Shown: piece by piece, positions 32,978-35,857 of the stretch
How the letters are laid out: each line of letters starts with the position of its first letter
How positions within the stretch are numbered: the stretch's first letter is position 1
NCBI GenBank assembly: GCA_947373225.1
Contig: CANBWX010000022.1
Location: forward strand, 1 to 35,857
Length of the DNA stretch: 35,857 bases
Direction: 5' to 3'
Origin: Flavobacteriaceae bacterium
GTDB lineage: Bacteria; Bacteroidota; Bacteroidia; Flavobacteriales; Flavobacteriaceae
The notes under the pieces: model-generated
Database searches by the model: none
Told to the model about the DNA's origin: nothing
Seen by the model: only the letters and a program-made list of their open reading frames with translations
Position numbers and translations under genes: made by a program

Positions 32978-32985
32978 TATATTTG
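32978..32985 (+). promoter_or_regulatory. dus promoter -7 box
   Basis: TATATTTG matches TAnnTTTG, with a leader of about 50 nt to the ATG at 33039. Confidence 0.5.
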
Positions 32986-33038
32986 AGACCAATAAAAGCG
33001 TTCTTTGCACGTAATACAATTTACAATAAAAAAATTTC

Positions 33039-33986
33039 ATGGACTACACCTTACTTTCCTCGCCTTTACAAGGATTTACCGACTTTCGTTTTAGAAATGC
33101 TCAAAACAAGATTTTTGGAGGAATTGACACTTTTTATTCGCCTTATATTCGGTTAAACGGGAAGTTGGTAATAAAACCTTCTTACGAAAGAGATTTACTT
33201 CCAGAGAATAATTTGGGTTTAGAAGTTATTCCACAGATTATAACTAATGACGCCAACGAATTTTTATTTGTTGCCAAATATGTTCAAGAATTGGGTTACA
33301 AAGAACTGAATTGGAATTTAGGTTGCCCCTACCCTATGGTTACAAAATGCGGCATGGGTTCTGGTCTAATAAGCAATCCAGAAAGAATCTACGCAATTCT
33401 GAACAAAGTTCATTCGGAATCGGATATAATTGTGTCGATGAAAATGCGTTTGGGCTATGATACCACCGAAGAAATTCTTGATGTTTTGCCTATTCTTGAC
33501 ACCTACCCTATTAAGAATATTGCCATTCATGCCCGCATTGGTAAACAACTTTACAAAGGCGGCGTACATCTTGATGCTTTTCAGCAATGTATAGATAACA
33601 CGCGGCATAAATTATATTATAATGGAGATATTAAATCGGTGGAAAAATTTCAAGAAATGCAGCAACGATTTCCTATGATAGACCACTGGATGATAGGAAG
33701 AGGATTGATTTCTGATCCATTTTTACCTACTATGATTCGGAGTAATTCAGCAGAATATCCCGAAAACCGAATGGAAATGTTCAGTAAATTCCATGATACA
33801 CTTTACGAAATATATAGCGAATCTTTATCGGGATCCACGCATATTTTATTGAAAATGTATCATTTATGGGAATACTTTTCGACTACATTTTCGAATCCGC
33901 ATAAAGTTTTAAAGCAAATAAAAAAAGCGCAGAGTATCAGGAATTACGAAGCGGCTGTTGCGGCAATTTTCAAAAACGAGAAATAA
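33039..33986 (+). CDS. tRNA-dihydrouridine synthase family protein
   Basis: A 315-residue FMN-dependent enzyme. The N-terminus SPLQGFTDFRFR is the FMN-binding start of the Dus barrel, LNWNLGCPYPMVTKCGMGSGL (90-110) carries the catalytic Cys96, and KMRLGY, IHAR and YYNGDI complete the flavin site, with a C-terminal helical domain. It reduces uridine to dihydrouridine in tRNA. The closest subfamily by eye is DusC/DusA-like; I do not assign the target position. It ends convergently with the glutathione peroxidase gene. Confidence 0.85.
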   Translation: MDYTLLSSPLQGFTDFRFRNAQNKIFGGIDTFYSPYIRLNGKLVIKPSYERDLLPENNLGLEVIPQIITNDANEFLFVAKYVQELGYKELNWNLGCPYPMVTKCGMGSGLISNPERIYAILNKVHSESDIIVSMKMRLGYDTTEEILDVLPILDTYPIKNIAIHARIGKQLYKGGVHLDAFQQCIDNTRHKLYYNGDIKSVEKFQEMQQRFPMIDHWMIGRGLISDPFLPTMIRSNSAEYPENRMEMFSKFHDTLYEIYSESLSGSTHILLKMYHLWEYFSTTFSNPHKVLKQIKKAQSIRNYEAAVAAIFKNEK

Positions 33987-33992
33987 TTATAA

Positions 33993-34060
33993 ACCATATA
34001 AGGCATATAAGTTTCATGTAAGACAAAAACCTTAAATGAAACTTATATGCCTTATATGGT
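33993..34060. repeat. Perfect 25-bp palindrome between convergent genes
   Basis: Arms 33993-34017 and 34036-34060 match perfectly around an 18-nt loop. It separates dus (ends 33986) from the gpx gene (ends 34070). It may terminate both transcripts, but no T tract follows on either side. The long perfect arms suggest recent origin as a mobile palindrome. Confidence 0.75.
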
Positions 34061-34069
34061 AAAAAAATA

Positions 34070-34642
34070 TTATCCCTTAATCCAATTTACGATTTCAGGA
34101 TCGGTTGGTAAGGTTTTTGGCGAAATCACTTTTACCAATTCGCCTTTTTCGTTAATTAGGTATTTTTGAAAATTCCATTCTACTTCCGAATCTTGCAATC
34201 CGTTTTTCGATTTTTGGGTAAGAAATTGATACACTTTGTCCATATCGCTTCCTTTAACTGAAATCTTGCTCATCATCGGGAAAGTAACTCCGTAATTTAA
34301 CTGGCAAAAAGTTTCAATTTCTTTATTAGTTCCCGGCTCTTGTGAAGCAAAATTATTGGCTGGAAAGCCTACAATTATAAAGTTTTTGGCTGCATATAAT
34401 TTATAAATAGCTTCCAAATCTTTGTATTGCGGTGTTAATCCACATTTTGAAGCTGTATTTACAATCATGATTTTTTTACCTTTAAGGGAAGCAAAATCAA
34501 ATTGTTTTCCTGACAAATCTTCAACTTTAAACTGATAAATGGTTTGTTTTTCCATAGCTGATTTACTTTTGTTGTTTTGCGCTTGACCTTGAATTGTCAC
34601 CAAAAGGAAAATTCCACAAGCAATACGAATTAGGTTTTTCAT
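34070..34642 (-). CDS. Exported glutathione peroxidase
   Basis: 190 residues from the ATG at 34642. An in-frame extension of 25 codons lacks signal logic, so the shorter form is preferred. Signal peptide is 1-22 (ending QGQAQ). The catalytic Cys67 (ASKCGLT), Gln101 (FPANNFASQEPG) and Trp156/Asn157 (VEWNFQKY) form the peroxidase tetrad, with Cys instead of selenocysteine. The second Cys that would form a disulfide, if used, is Cys113 (TFCQL). It reduces peroxides, probably with a thioredoxin-type donor, in the periplasm. Confidence 0.88.
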   Translation of the reverse strand: MKNLIRIACGIFLLVTIQGQAQNNKSKSAMEKQTIYQFKVEDLSGKQFDFASLKGKKIMIVNTASKCGLTPQYKDLEAIYKLYAAKNFIIVGFPANNFASQEPGTNKEIETFCQLNYGVTFPMMSKISVKGSDMDKVYQFLTQKSKNGLQDSEVEWNFQKYLINEKGELVKVISPKTLPTDPEIVNWIKG

Positions 34643-34717
34643 AGGATTAAAATTTTTAGTAAATATAAAGCCTTTTATTTTTAAACGTTTGTTAATGTAT
34701 TGGTAAATAATTGGCAT

Positions 34718-34749
34718 AAAAAAGGCTCAACTTACATTGAACCTTTTTT
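34718..34749 (-). terminator. Terminator of the cytochrome c assembly gene
   Basis: An A run, then GGCTCAA (34724-34730) and TTGAACC (34737-34743), which pair with one mismatch, then a T run. It lies just past the stop at 34765 on the minus strand. Confidence 0.7.
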
Positions 34750-34764
34750 GTAATTATTTAAAAT

Positions 34765-35857
34765 TTATTTCTTATAATATTTTCTGTATTTTGGATACGT
34801 AATCCCTCCAAAAAGGGCTATTGTTCCTAGCGAAATCCAGATCCAACTTAACGAATGCGCTTCGCCACTGGCATAAGAATGCAATCCTACCAAATGGAAA
34901 TTTACCCCATAATACGTAAACAAAATCGATATAAATGCAAATACACTCATTAAGTTAAAAACCCATTTTCCTCGAAGAGCTGGTACAAAACGAGAGTGAA
35001 TTACAAAAGCATAAACCATAATACTAATTAATGCCCAAGTTTCTTTTGGATCCCATCCCCAGTAACGCCCCCAACTTTCGTTAGCCCATTGTCCGCCAAG
35101 GAAATTCCCGATGGTAAGCATAATCAATCCTACTGTCAATGACATTTCGTTAATGTACGTTAGCTCTTTAATGTTCAAAAGCATTTTAGATCTGTTTTTT
35201 TCATTGGTAAACAAAATCAGTAGCAACGAAACCGTTCCTAAAATCATTCCCAAAGCAAATGGTCCGTAACTTGCCACGATTATTGCCACGTGAATCATTA
35301 ACCAATACGAATTCAATACCGGTTGCAAATTGCCAATTTCAGGATCAATCCAGTTCATATAAGCTGCCAATAAAATCATAGCAGTTACAAAGGCAGAAGA
35401 TGCCACGGTAAGTTTTGATTTTATATCGAAAGCCAAACCAAAAAACATGGTTGCCCAAGCCACATATATAATCGATTCATAAGCGTTACTCCATGGTGCG
35501 TGACCCGAAATATACCAACGAGCAATTAATGCGGCCGTATGCAAAGCGAAAAGTACCGCAATGACAATGTGCATTGAATTAACCAAAATATTCAATACTT
35601 TTCTTTCTTTGAAAATTTTAAGGATCGTAAATAACAACATCAAAATAGCTGCAAATAGATATAAATAAGGTAGTTTTTTGAAAACATCATATTTATTATA
35701 TAAGATTTCGGAAGTTATTTTTTGTTCCGTTGGCCTTACTTTGCTACCAAATTTTTTCTGAAAACCATTGATACTTTCCAATAATTCGTCAGCCTGCTTA
35801 TAATCATGTGATTTTGACGCACCGTTTAAAGAGTTAAAATACAACGGAAGAATACTT
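34765..35857 (-). CDS. CcsA-type cytochrome c assembly protein, 3' part (runs off the right edge)
   Basis: The frame is open to the window edge (35857), so the true start is outside; an internal TTG at 35844 is not a credible start. The visible 364 codons have about eight hydrophobic helices and the WWD heme-handling motif WGRYWGWDPKETWAL, flanked by conserved His-containing helices (HTAALIARW, HVAIIVASYG, HSRFV). CcsA/CcmF-type proteins pass heme to apocytochrome c across the membrane. In Bacteroidota this domain is often fused to a ResB-like N-terminal part; the residues at the window edge before the first helix would fit that. No MAR-type gene order is visible. Confidence 0.9.
   Translation of the reverse strand, partial: SILPLYFNSLNGASKSHDYKQADELLESINGFQKKFGSKVRPTEQKITSEILYNKYDVFKKLPYLYLFAAILMLLFTILKIFKERKVLNILVNSMHIVIAVLFALHTAALIARWYISGHAPWSNAYESIIYVAWATMFFGLAFDIKSKLTVASSAFVTAMILLAAYMNWIDPEIGNLQPVLNSYWLMIHVAIIVASYGPFALGMILGTVSLLLILFTNEKNRSKMLLNIKELTYINEMSLTVGLIMLTIGNFLGGQWANESWGRYWGWDPKETWALISIMVYAFVIHSRFVPALRGKWVFNLMSVFAFISILFTYYGVNFHLVGLHSYASGEAHSLSWIWISLGTIALFGGITYPKYRKYYKK

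Noticed and set aside
34643..34717. Longer glutathione peroxidase with 25 extra residues
   Set aside because: The extension puts a hydrophilic stretch before a clean signal peptide starting at MKNLIRIACG.

Overview
The window is a 35.9 kb chromosomal segment of an AT-rich member of the Bacteroidota, most likely a Flavobacterium or close relative. The evidence is the low GC content, the absence of strong Shine-Dalgarno sites, several promoters with a TAnnTTTG -7 box, Bacteroidota-type proteins (MenA/B/C/D, a GEGNGG-type phosphoglucosamine mutase, DUF2853, a CcsA-type cytochrome c assembly protein) and A/T-rich intergenic palindromes. I see no tRNA, rRNA, CRISPR array, intact transposase or phage gene.

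Layout. (1) 281-3871, minus strand: four exported proteins (a lipoprotein metalloprotease, an outer-membrane barrel protein, a secreted protein with Hcp-like phrases, and a hydrophilic secreted protein), then a plus-strand SET-domain protein. (2) 4406-5905: a small mosaic island. A second, decayed copy of the 3' end and terminator of glmM lies 1290 bp from the real one. Between the two direct copies sit a uracil-DNA glycosylase scrap, an apparently intact HigB-HigA toxin-antitoxin pair with its own promoter and operator palindrome, and a bulged hairpin. (3) 5754-13564: glmM (minus), then plus-strand housekeeping genes: ACP phosphodiesterase, gamma-glutamyltransferase, an AlkD-like repair protein, a ClC channel with CBS domains, an M23-family peptidase and a small exported protein. 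(4) 13753-22220: an NTF2-like protein, a large CheB-CheR-PAS fusion and a 1445-residue kinase with eight PAS domains and a receiver. No other chemotaxis gene is in the window. (5) 22381-30927, minus strand: a menaquinone locus in the transcription order menD, DUF2853, cvfB, menB, menA, UPF0173 hydrolase, TPR protein, menC. menF and menE are not in the window. (6) 31086-35857: an exported thioredoxin-fold protein, a GNAT acetyltransferase, a tRNA-dihydrouridine synthase (plus), then an exported glutathione peroxidase and the 3' part of a CcsA-type cytochrome c assembly gene that runs off the right edge (minus).

How it fits together. MenD, MenC, MenB and MenA cover most of the route from isochorismate to demethylmenaquinone, the respiratory quinone of these bacteria. 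The cytochrome c assembly protein and the exported thiol proteins serve the same cell-envelope respiratory and redox economy. The CheB-CheR-PAS protein and the PAS-rich hybrid kinase look like a two-gene sensory unit separate from flagellar chemotaxis.

Most worth a second look: the direct-repeat-bracketed toxin-antitoxin island at the glmM 3' end, the orphan CheB-CheR-PAS/multi-PAS kinase pair, the Hcp-like exported protein, the ClC protein with channel-like residue replacements, and at least five intergenic palindromic elements of several families. All assignments come from reading the sequence by eye; no database search was run.
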